This document shows positions 1-5,030 of a DNA stretch of 5,030 nucleotides, piece by piece; position 1 is the first letter of the stretch, and every line of letters begins with the position of its first letter. The DNA comes from Bacteriovoracaceae bacterium UBA6144 (GTDB lineage Bacteria; Bdellovibrionota; Bacteriovoracia; Bacteriovoracales; Bacteriovoracaceae): NCBI GenBank assembly GCA_002435705.1, contig DIVA01000097.1, positions 1 through 5,030 on the forward strand. Reading direction: 5' to 3'. Under the pieces are notes generated by a model, which was not told the origin of the DNA, searched no databases, and saw only the letters and a program-made list of their open reading frames with translations. A program made the position numbers and the translations under genes.

Positions 1-838
1 CCAATTTAAGTATCGGGTCAGCCGCTCCCTTGCGGATCTGCACACGCAACTGATCCACGAGAAGTGACTTCAATTGTGACTCACGCTTAATGATAAAGTT
101 TCTGACTTTATTGGGATCAATCGTCGCCGTACGATTGCCGATGCGAACACTGATCTCCGGCACGATGATATCTTCGAAACCGATCTCCACACTCTCCGGT
201 TCAAGCGCCAGTAGATCTGCCATTTTTTGAAAATCAGATCTAAGCACTTTGAAGCTAATGTCATTTTTATTTTCAATAATTTGCACCGCTGCACTCACCA
301 CAAAATCTCGATCTTTCTGAGTAATCAAAAACGGTTTCTTAATGACGACATCAATCACAGGGATCGTCGCTCCACGTGCGCCCGCCATCTCAATGGAAAG
401 GGTGATCTGGTCACTCACCACGCGAACGTTTGAAGTGGCGAAGTCTCCATCAATGATGAGTCCGTCTTTCGAGCGATGAGATGTTTTAAGATCTGTTGTG
501 ACCGACCCGATGTCGTACTGAAAATTTTTAATTTTAATCTTTGATCTCGTATTCAAGAGTTCGAGACCGATCATTTGACCAAGGTCGCGCACCAAGGCCC
601 TTGAGCCTGGGGAGACTAACTCGCTGGCGGTCGCATCCACGATCGTGATCTCAGACTGGATGTCAGACTTAAATGGATCCCCGTAACCGTAGTTCACCAT
701 CAGACGACGGACCTTCTGGACCAGCATATCACTCCAGTTGAAGTCCAACTTGGAGTCGACGATGATGTCAGGCACATCTGTTTTTTTCGCCGCCCAGGCC
801 GTGTTCACGATGAGAGCCAGGATTAGAATTGTTCTCAT
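1..838 (-). CDS. Exported protein, probable TULIP/BPI-like paralogue (3' end outside window)
   Basis: The frame stays open from an ATG at 838-836 to the left edge, giving 279 visible residues; the C-terminal part is missing. Residues 1-16 form a type I signal peptide (short basic start, hydrophobic ILILALIV, AWA-AKK cleavage), so the product should be periplasmic, outer-membrane associated or secreted. The rest alternates beta-strand-like stretches (about 99-195) with a long amphipathic helix (about 243-275) and has no cysteine. Residues 224-262 (IIVPEISVRIGN onward) align without gaps to residues 211-249 of the upstream protein, with 11 of 39 identical and many conservative changes, which suggests tandem paralogues. 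The start is supported by the signal peptide, an AGGAG at 853-849 (10-nt spacer), and a 4-bp ATGA overlap with the upstream stop, implying translational coupling. The lipid-binding fold is inferred through the neighbour; the function is unknown. The C-terminal domain beyond the edge would be the best test. Confidence 0.85.
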   Translation of the reverse strand, partial: MRTILILALIVNTAWAAKKTDVPDIIVDSKLDFNWSDMLVQKVRRLMVNYGYGDPFKSDIQSEITIVDATASELVSPGSRALVRDLGQMIGLELLNTRSKIKIKNFQYDIGSVTTDLKTSHRSKDGLIIDGDFATSNVRVVSDQITLSIEMAGARGATIPVIDVVIKKPFLITQKDRDFVVSAAVQIIENKNDISFKVLRSDFQKMADLLALEPESVEIGFEDIIVPEISVRIGNRTATIDPNKVRNFIIKRESQLKSLLVDQLRVQIRKGAADPILKL

Positions 839-2715
839 TGGCAAGACGCTCCTGAGGGAGATTGATTCAACTTATCGAAATCGATCTTTTTAATATCCGC
901 GGCTACCATGAAGTACCCTGACTGTAGCATACTCATGCGCTTTGGTCTGAGAGTCACACCGTTGAGGTTCAAGTAATCATCCAGCGGGAATTCGAACTCA
1001 CGGTTCACGTACTCGCCCATGTTCTCTTTTAAGATTTCGATGATGCTCTTGCGGACAATCTCCGTCGCACTCACGACGTTGTTGGGGTAATTGTAATCAT
1101 TCTTCAGTGTCGTCGGATTCACAAAAGGAGAATTCACTCTCAAAAAGAGCTTCACTGTGCCGTCTCTTTGAGTCGCAAAGCGTGGGATCACTTCAAACTG
1201 CACGGGGAAATTGAGGATCGCATTGTTATTGTTGCGCTCGAGCCACACAGCGATGGCACGCTTTACCCAGCCCATGATTCCGTCAGCATCGATCTCCCTG
1301 AGTTTTACTTTGAGGTTTCCGATAGCAAAAAGTCTATCCTGGGCGGCAGATGTGCCACTCTTGAAATGAAGTTTGATGGAATTGACACTGACTCCGCCGA
1401 TCTTTCCTTGAGCATCGAGGACTTTCTGGAAAACACCCATGCTTTGAAGCAAATCAAGCGAAGCATTAACCACGGGCTCACCCAGGACGACAGCAAAGTG
1501 ATCCTGGCGATTAACAATCGGATCAAAATTTAAGACTGGAAGTTTGCGAGTTGAATTCCCTACAGTATCCAGCACTCTCCAGCGGCGATTATTGAGAACA
1601 AATGAACCATTTGCACGAAGCTCTAAATCCTGATCAAGAGGTGAACGGATGCTTTTAAGATTTATATCAAAAGTAGCAGATTTAATAATGGTAGCGAGAT
1701 CTCGCTGCAAAAGCTCCATGAAGGTCGGGGCCGGACGATGATCACCAGGAAAGACCATGGGACTCTGGATGGCATAATCAATGCGTGGTCTCACCACGCG
1801 TGTGTTGTCAGCGGCGACGACATAGGGCTGTTGAACGAAACCACCACGCGCAGCCGGGACATCTTGATTGGCGATCTCAATGATACGGAGCTGGGTCGGA
1901 AGACACTGATTCTTTAAAGCTTTATTCACCATCTCTGTGAGGTCTTCAGCAATGAATTCTGCGGAGAACTCCAAAAGCTTATTGGCCAGGAACTCTTTGC
2001 GGGCCATAAGCTCTGCACGCAAGTTTGAAGTATCGAGCTGGGCTTCCTGACCATTGATGATGATGGAGATCGGTGGCACGACCACGGATCCGACGTTGAT
2101 ATCAATACGAGGACCATTTCTGGTATTGAGGTTTGATGTCACTTTCACCAAACGCATCTTGGCCTGCTTACTTGTCATATCGACTTTAAACAGAGCTTCA
2201 GCATTAATGCGACTGCCATTTCTTAGATTGATTGAATTATTTTTAAATGTGGCCTTGAGACCATTACCACAGCGAGCTCCCCGCTTATTTTCACACAACG
2301 AAAGCTCGCTCGCCTTGAGACTCAATTTATTGATGGCGAAAGTAATTTTCAAATCAAAACCGCGAGTCGTGTAGTTACTCACTGCTGTCCGGAGACTGGT
2401 TTTATCAATCCCACCGTCGACGTTTACGGCTGAGTTATAAAGGTAAAAAGGAAGATCACGATTCAGATTGACGTTAGAAACTTCCTGCAGAATTCGAACG
2501 ATTGGATTGGCCTGGAGATCTTCGCGCTTAATCTTAAAATCATAAATCCCTGCGGGCACCTTAAAACCAGCTCCACCCTGACCGCGCTGGTTGTATTCAA
2601 GCGCACTCTCCATGACTGAGAGGATCCCCGATTGATTCACACGAATCATCAATTGGTCCTGGGCTAGCAAGGCCGTTGATGCGAGACAAAGAACTAGGGC
2701 CATGAAAGTGGTCAT
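835..2715 (-). CDS. Exported BPI/LBP-like (TULIP-fold) putative lipid-binding protein
   Basis: This 626-residue protein has a type I signal peptide (residues 1-18, ALLA-QD). C10 lies inside the hydrophobic core and is not a lipobox. Several stretches resemble human BPI/LBP. The mature start IRVNQSGI (24-31) is like BPI VRISQKGL. MVNKALKNQC (262-271) is like the segment around the second BPI disulfide cysteine. HFAVVLGEPVVNASL followed by an SMG turn (406-427) is like the start of the BPI C-terminal barrel. FPLDDYLNLNGVTLRP to MVAADI (576-608) is like the closing BPI FPLP...V.L......GADV. At about 608 mature residues it is longer than BPI (about 456). The expected fold is two lipid-binding barrels, perhaps binding LPS or phospholipid; the ligand and role are inferred. 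These comparisons are from memory, not a search. The start is placed at ATG 2715, not the upstream in-frame TTG at 2730, because GAGGAG sits 7 nt before the ATG and the TTG lies within the palindrome. It overlaps the next gene by 4 bp. Confidence 0.85.
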   Translation of the reverse strand: MTTFMALVLCLASTALLAQDQLMIRVNQSGILSVMESALEYNQRGQGGAGFKVPAGIYDFKIKREDLQANPIVRILQEVSNVNLNRDLPFYLYNSAVNVDGGIDKTSLRTAVSNYTTRGFDLKITFAINKLSLKASELSLCENKRGARCGNGLKATFKNNSINLRNGSRINAEALFKVDMTSKQAKMRLVKVTSNLNTRNGPRIDINVGSVVVPPISIIINGQEAQLDTSNLRAELMARKEFLANKLLEFSAEFIAEDLTEMVNKALKNQCLPTQLRIIEIANQDVPAARGGFVQQPYVVAADNTRVVRPRIDYAIQSPMVFPGDHRPAPTFMELLQRDLATIIKSATFDINLKSIRSPLDQDLELRANGSFVLNNRRWRVLDTVGNSTRKLPVLNFDPIVNRQDHFAVVLGEPVVNASLDLLQSMGVFQKVLDAQGKIGGVSVNSIKLHFKSGTSAAQDRLFAIGNLKVKLREIDADGIMGWVKRAIAVWLERNNNNAILNFPVQFEVIPRFATQRDGTVKLFLRVNSPFVNPTTLKNDYNYPNNVVSATEIVRKSIIEILKENMGEYVNREFEFPLDDYLNLNGVTLRPKRMSMLQSGYFMVAADIKKIDFDKLNQSPSGASCQ

Positions 2716-2722
2716 GGGGAAT

Positions 2723-2728
2723 CTCCTC
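2723..2728 (-). promoter_or_regulatory. Ribosome binding site fixing the BPI-like gene start
   Basis: GAGGAG on the minus strand lies 7 nt (ATTCCCC) before ATG 2715-2713. It decides against the in-frame TTG at 2730, which would put this motif inside the coding region and add five residues before the signal peptide. Five of its six bases belong to the right arm (in minus-strand reading) of the 19-bp palindrome at 2724-2742. Confidence 0.8.
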
Positions 2729-2742
2729 AAACAGTTTGAGGA
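2724..2742. repeat. Perfect 19-bp palindrome over predicted transcription start and RBS
   Basis: Two perfect 9-bp arms, TCCTCAAAC and GTTTGAGGA, flank a single central base at 2733. It lies directly downstream of the sigma-54 element. The predicted start (about 2738) falls inside it, so a transcript from that promoter would carry only part of the left arm. A DNA operator for a dimeric regulator is therefore more likely than an RNA hairpin. A longer read-through transcript from lptE-holA could instead form an 8-bp stem with a 3-nt loop that hides the ribosome binding site. The function is inferred. Confidence 0.55.
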
Positions 2743-2748
2743 TTTAAA

Positions 2749-2765
2749 TGCAAGTCTAGTGCCAG
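2749..2765 (-). promoter_or_regulatory. Sigma-54 (RpoN) type -24/-12 promoter
   Basis: The minus strand reads CTGGCACTAGACTTGCA. This matches the RpoN consensus TGGCAC-N5-TTGCA at every specified position, with the required 10 nt between the GG (2763-2762) and GC (2751-2750) doublets. It lies in the gap after holA and points at the BPI-like gene. Counting 12 nt from the GC puts the start near 2738 (give or take 2) and leaves a leader of roughly 20-25 nt that contains the ribosome binding site. Such promoters need an AAA+ enhancer-binding activator, usually bound 80-150 bp upstream, here inside the 3' end of holA; no clear activator site was recognised there. Confidence 0.75.
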
Positions 2766-2804
2766 ATAAAAGCCAGAGTTCTCAAAAGCTTAGGGGGGCG
2801 ATGG

Positions 2805-2821
2805 TGTCTAAAGATTAGACA
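2805..2821. repeat. Short inverted repeat over the holA stop codon
   Basis: The arms TGTCTAA and TTAGACA (7 bp each) flank a 3-base loop, AGA. In the minus-strand transcript the hairpin includes the holA TAA stop (2817-2815). It is followed by a C-rich stretch (CGCCCCCC), not a U tract, so it is not a standard intrinsic terminator. It may stabilise the 3' end of the lptE-holA message or be a protein site upstream of the sigma-54 element. It could also be chance. Confidence 0.35.
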
Positions 2822-3792
2822 GTCTGCTTGTCGGGTTTCCAGGCACCCTTTAGAGACTGCAGGTAGGCCTGACGAAGTTCGGTTTGGAGGTTTGAGTTCT
2901 TCATCTTGCAGTCCATCTCCCAAGCCTGCAGGAGCAAAAGAAGCTGCTTTACTTCCTCGAGCTGCCAGCCACGGGCGAGGGCCAAAATCTCTTTATCATA
3001 CTGGCTCAAGCGAGCTTTCCCATCGAGATAGCTCGGGTCAGCCACACGGACGAAATGTCCTTGCAGGAAAGAGAGGATAAAGCGCAGACGATCAAAATCG
3101 AAACTCACCGAGAGCAGGCGGTCGAAGAAGGCTGAGTATTTTTTCTTCGCCAGATCCGTGGCTAAAGCGAACTGATCAAGTCTCTCTTGATCAATCAGCT
3201 CTTTCACATCGTTTAATCCTATCGAGGTCTTCTCGGGATAATTCAGTTTAATCAATCGAAACACGTCGTAAAGACTACTCAACTCGTGCTCCACGGCTTG
3301 GGTAATCAATTTCTTTGCTTCAAAATCAAGCGGGAGGCGAAAGAAGCGACTTAGAAAATCAATCAGCTTCTCCATTTCCCAAAACCGAGGCGCCTCAAGA
3401 ACCACTGAGGCGACTGTGGTCTTCATGATTTTCTTGAGATAGGGAGAATCAGAATAGAAGGCAAAAGCCAGACGGCGCTCATCTAGAATCAGATCATCTC
3501 GCAGAAGAAAATCTTTGCAGGCCTGATTCATATCATCCGGGTTGTTGATGATATAGGAGGTGGTGTTACCGAAGAGACCAAGAGACTGGAATTCATCTTC
3601 GAGCCAGCTCAATGTGATATCACTTCCGGCCAGATGCTTTGGCTTCTCTTCAACACCAGCTAAAAGATGATCTTTCATCAGTCTCAAAGCAAGGGGCTCG
3701 AATGCCTGTAGTACAATCTTTCCTTTAAGATCGTTGAACGATCCCTTCGGGTACGATTGAAAAAAATCCCAGATCTGCCACTTAGAATGCAT
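2815..3792 (-). CDS. holA: DNA polymerase III subunit delta
   Basis: The 325-residue product is close to the usual length of delta (about 330-345). Delta is the clamp-loader subunit that opens the beta sliding clamp in the cytoplasm. Residues 1-135 fit the divergent N-terminal AAA+-like domain, which lacks a Walker A motif, as expected for delta. SLGLFGN (70-76) places a Leu-Phe pair at 73-74, matching the clamp-binding loop of E. coli delta (L73/F74). RFWEMEKLIDFLSRFFRLPL (136-155) and the following LITQAVEHELSSLYDVFRLI-type helices fit the lid domain. DRLRFILSFLQGHF (234-247) to the end fits the C-terminal collar domain. The call is strengthened by synteny: lptE-holA adjacency is also found in E. 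coli. The ATG lies inside the lptE coding end (11-bp overlap) with only a weak purine stretch before it, so translation is probably coupled. Overall similarity is divergent, so family assignment relies on pattern, length and context. Confidence 0.85.
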   Translation of the reverse strand: MHSKWQIWDFFQSYPKGSFNDLKGKIVLQAFEPLALRLMKDHLLAGVEEKPKHLAGSDITLSWLEDEFQSLGLFGNTTSYIINNPDDMNQACKDFLLRDDLILDERRLAFAFYSDSPYLKKIMKTTVASVVLEAPRFWEMEKLIDFLSRFFRLPLDFEAKKLITQAVEHELSSLYDVFRLIKLNYPEKTSIGLNDVKELIDQERLDQFALATDLAKKKYSAFFDRLLSVSFDFDRLRFILSFLQGHFVRVADPSYLDGKARLSQYDKEILALARGWQLEEVKQLLLLLQAWEMDCKMKNSNLQTELRQAYLQSLKGAWKPDKQTV

Positions 3793-4444
3793 AAAGAATC
3801 ATATCTCTAATCTGTTGAGCGGCTTGAGCAGCCAGCGAATCTTTCGTGCGCCTAAGCGCGCCAGCGTTTTGCGTCCCCACCACACTGGTGGCTTCTTCAT
3901 CAAAGATCTCACGCAGAAATGTCTCATTCAGCGAAAAAGTTTCGTTGAATATGATTTTTCCCTGTGGAGGAATCTTCGGTCCCAGCTCGCTTTGCAAGAG
4001 GCTCAACTCCTCATCGCTCGGTTTTTTTATCACAATCACTTGCAAGGAAAGATTCACGTTCGTGGAGCCGGGCACATAAAACTCAGGACGAACTTCACCG
4101 ATGGCTTTGGGAGCCGCTGATTGAGCGACACGCTGATTCTCGGAACGCAGAGTTTCAGAGAGCCTTTCTTGTGAACGAACAATCCCAACCAAGATCGCGT
4201 CGGCGTTCTTATTCCATCCCGAGGATAACTTCAGCCCTGTGTAGCCGCTCAAGAGCTTGTAGGTTTCACGAGTAAAGGAACTTGAGACCTCAGGCAAGTT
4301 TGAGTAATTGTAGAACATGGGGACACTGAGTGAATCGATCCCGTATTGACGCAAAGGATTATCTGCCTGCGTATAACGATAGCCCGCACAAGAGGTGAAA
4401 ATCAGAGGAAAGACGAGAAAAATGAATCCCATAATCAGACGCAT
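3782..4444 (-). CDS. lptE: LPS-assembly lipoprotein LptE
   Basis: The 220-residue lipoprotein precursor has a hydrophobic signal (residues 4-16) ending in a lipobox-like FTSC with C19 as the acylated residue. Phe at -3 is atypical but tolerated. The +2 residue is Ala, not Asp, which fits outer-membrane sorting. After the cysteine come GYRY and the block IDSLSVPMFYNYSNLPEV (36-53), the pattern of LptE (CGYxL, then I..L.IP.F.N.S..P), followed by a helix (FTRETYKLL). The C-terminus, SLAAQAAQQIRDMIL (203-217), is the usual closing amphipathic helix. LptE plugs the LptD barrel and helps deliver LPS to the cell surface. Adjacency to holA is conserved in other Gram-negatives and supports the call. 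An in-frame TAA four codons upstream limits the start to ATG 4444 or Met5. Only a poor AAGG, 2 nt from the ATG, is present, so initiation may be weak or depend on an unusual leader. Confidence 0.85.
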   Translation of the reverse strand: MRLIMGFIFLVFPLIFTSCAGYRYTQADNPLRQYGIDSLSVPMFYNYSNLPEVSSSFTRETYKLLSGYTGLKLSSGWNKNADAILVGIVRSQERLSETLRSENQRVAQSAAPKAIGEVRPEFYVPGSTNVNLSLQVIVIKKPSDEELSLLQSELGPKIPPQGKIIFNETFSLNETFLREIFDEEATSVVGTQNAGALRRTKDSLAAQAAQQIRDMILYAF

Positions 4445-4481
4445 GGCCTTTTATATCACACAGAAGGTATAAGGAGAAGCG
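4445..4481. promoter_or_regulatory. 37-bp divergent intergenic region lptE / dciA
   Basis: This AT-rich gap separates two divergent starts, so both promoters must lie here or reach into the opposite gene. Possible -10 boxes are TATATC (4453-4458 area) and TATAAG (4468-4473 area) on the plus strand, and TTATAC and TATAAA on the minus strand. None has a convincing -35 partner, so no start site is called. A small TTATA...TATAA inverted repeat could be a shared site or simply AT-rich chance. Confidence 0.3.
4471..4476 (+). promoter_or_regulatory. Ribosome binding site of dciA
   Basis: AAGGAG lies 5 nt (AAGCG) before the ATG at 4482 and supports that start. Confidence 0.75.
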
Positions 4482-4985
4482 ATGTGGAAAAAACTTAATT
4501 TTCAGTCAGTCACCCCTGCCATTCGTGGCCAGGGACAAACTCCTCAAGAGGAGTGGATTCGTTTTGTTGAAGGCTTTGACTTTTTTGCACTCATTGAAAA
4601 ATGGCCTGAAATCGTGGGCGAAATGATGGCCGACCAGTCACTGCCACTGCGCTTAAAAAATAAAACTCTCTTCATTCTCACGCGCCACCCAGCTTTTGCT
4701 GAGAAGTTAAAATTTTTAGAAAAACCTCTCATCGCTAAAATCGCTACACTTTTTCCCGTGGCTAAACCGATGATACAAAAAATTTCTTTTGAATCGAATG
4801 AATCTTTTTTTATCGAAAAGAAAGCAACTCTTCCCAAAAAAGCGGAACCCGTGATTCACCGATTCTCTCCCGAATACAGACGCTTAAGAGCAGAAGCCGA
4901 ATTGATGTTTAAAGACATTGAAGAAGGTGAGGAGAAAGAGCGCTGGATCTCACTCTACATTCAGGCCAGCACGCCAAATTCCTAA
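4482..4985 (+). CDS. dciA: DUF721 / DciA family protein, DnaB helicase-loading factor
   Basis: The 167-residue cytoplasmic protein has no signal peptide. The DUF721 core lies at about residues 30-105: WPEIVG (41-46), an SLPLRLKNKTLFILTR strand pair (53-68), PAFAEKLKFLEKPLIAKI (70-87), and a closing IQKISFE strand. This matches the family pattern 'W..iVG..ia....P..l..g.L.v.......a..L......l...i'. DciA interacts with the replicative helicase DnaB and assists its loading in bacteria that lack DnaC. The region after 110 is lysine-rich and then acidic (EYRRLRAEAELMFKDIEEGE) and resembles the variable C-terminal tail of the family. It is divergent to lptE-holA, so two replication proteins (HolA and DciA) lie within 1.7 kb. 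The start is supported by AAGGAG. The assignment to DUF721 is good; the helicase-loading role is family knowledge, not visible here. Confidence 0.8.
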   Translation: MWKKLNFQSVTPAIRGQGQTPQEEWIRFVEGFDFFALIEKWPEIVGEMMADQSLPLRLKNKTLFILTRHPAFAEKLKFLEKPLIAKIATLFPVAKPMIQKISFESNESFFIEKKATLPKKAEPVIHRFSPEYRRLRAEAELMFKDIEEGEEKERWISLYIQASTPNS

Positions 4986-5030
4986 CTCACCCTTCTGAGC
5001 CACCATGACTGCTTTCAATCCCACCGGTAT
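4986..5030. other. Uncalled right edge after dciA
   Basis: The last 45 bp hold no clear terminator hairpin. A plus-strand ATG at 5001 lacks a ribosome binding site. Two minus-strand frames are open from the edge, one ending at 4987 and one running 36 bp into the dciA end to 4950. Either could be the tail of a convergent gene, but the sequence is too short to decide. Confidence 0.3.

Noticed and set aside
1168..1533. 121-residue plus-strand open frame
   Set aside because: It lies wholly inside the BPI-like gene on the opposite strand, has no ribosome binding site and no recognisable domain; it is a shadow of the real frame.
2054..2374. 106-residue plus-strand open frame
   Set aside because: It is antisense to the well-supported BPI-like gene and its low-complexity start reflects repeated ATG-type triplets; no support as a gene.
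2716..2730. Upstream TTG start at 2730 for the BPI-like protein
   Set aside because: It would add five residues before the signal peptide, place the GAGGAG inside the coding region and lacks its own ribosome binding site; ATG 2715 fits better.
2781..2896. Extra TTTGAG half-sites (2781-2786 minus, 2891-2896 plus) matching the palindrome arms
   Set aside because: Six-base matches are expected by chance at this density, and orientation and spacing are irregular.
3815..4275. Three overlapping plus-strand open frames opposite lptE
   Set aside because: They are mutually overlapping, arginine/serine-rich shadow translations with no initiation signals; lptE explains the region.
4544..4837. 97-residue minus-strand open frame opposite dciA
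   Set aside because: It is antisense to the DUF721 core with no family resemblance; dciA has a good ribosome binding site and motifs.
5001..5030. Possible start of another plus-strand gene at ATG 5001
   Set aside because: There is no ribosome binding site and only ten codons are visible; the opposite strand is equally open.

Overview
The window looks like chromosome from a Gram-negative bacterium of moderate GC content. The best guess is a predatory or delta-type lineage such as Bdellovibrionota. That guess rests on the divergent form of LptE, HolA and DciA, two large exported proteins, and a -24/-12 promoter; no marker gene fixes the taxon. Coding density is high. No tRNA, rRNA, CRISPR array, insertion sequence or phage gene was seen.

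Layout: four genes run on the minus strand, read from right to left. lptE (4444-3782) encodes an outer-membrane LPS-assembly lipoprotein. holA (3792-2815, 11-bp overlap with lptE) encodes the DNA polymerase III delta subunit. After a 99-bp gap comes a 626-residue exported protein (2715-835). It is followed, with a 4-bp ATGA overlap, by a second exported protein (838 to beyond the left edge, 279 residues visible). To the right, a divergent plus-strand gene, dciA/DUF721 (4482-4985), starts 37 bp from lptE. The last 45 bp hold nothing that can be called.

The main point of interest is the exported pair. By eye, the 626-residue protein resembles the animal BPI/LBP/CETP lipid-binding family (TULIP fold) at its mature N-terminus, around a cysteine near the end of the first half, in the middle of the second half, and at the C-terminal 'FPL...V.L......ADI' signature. 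The partial protein shares an alignable 39-residue block with it and is probably a diverged paralogue. BPI and LBP bind lipid A, and LptE also handles LPS, so a role in lipid or LPS binding in the periplasm, at the cell surface, or during attack on Gram-negative prey is a reasonable but untested hypothesis.

The pair seems to have its own promoter in the 99-bp gap. The gap holds a full TGGCAC-N5-TTGCA sigma-54 element on the correct strand and a perfect 19-bp palindrome. The palindrome covers the predicted transcription start and part of the ribosome binding site. The pair is therefore likely controlled separately from the housekeeping lptE-holA genes upstream.
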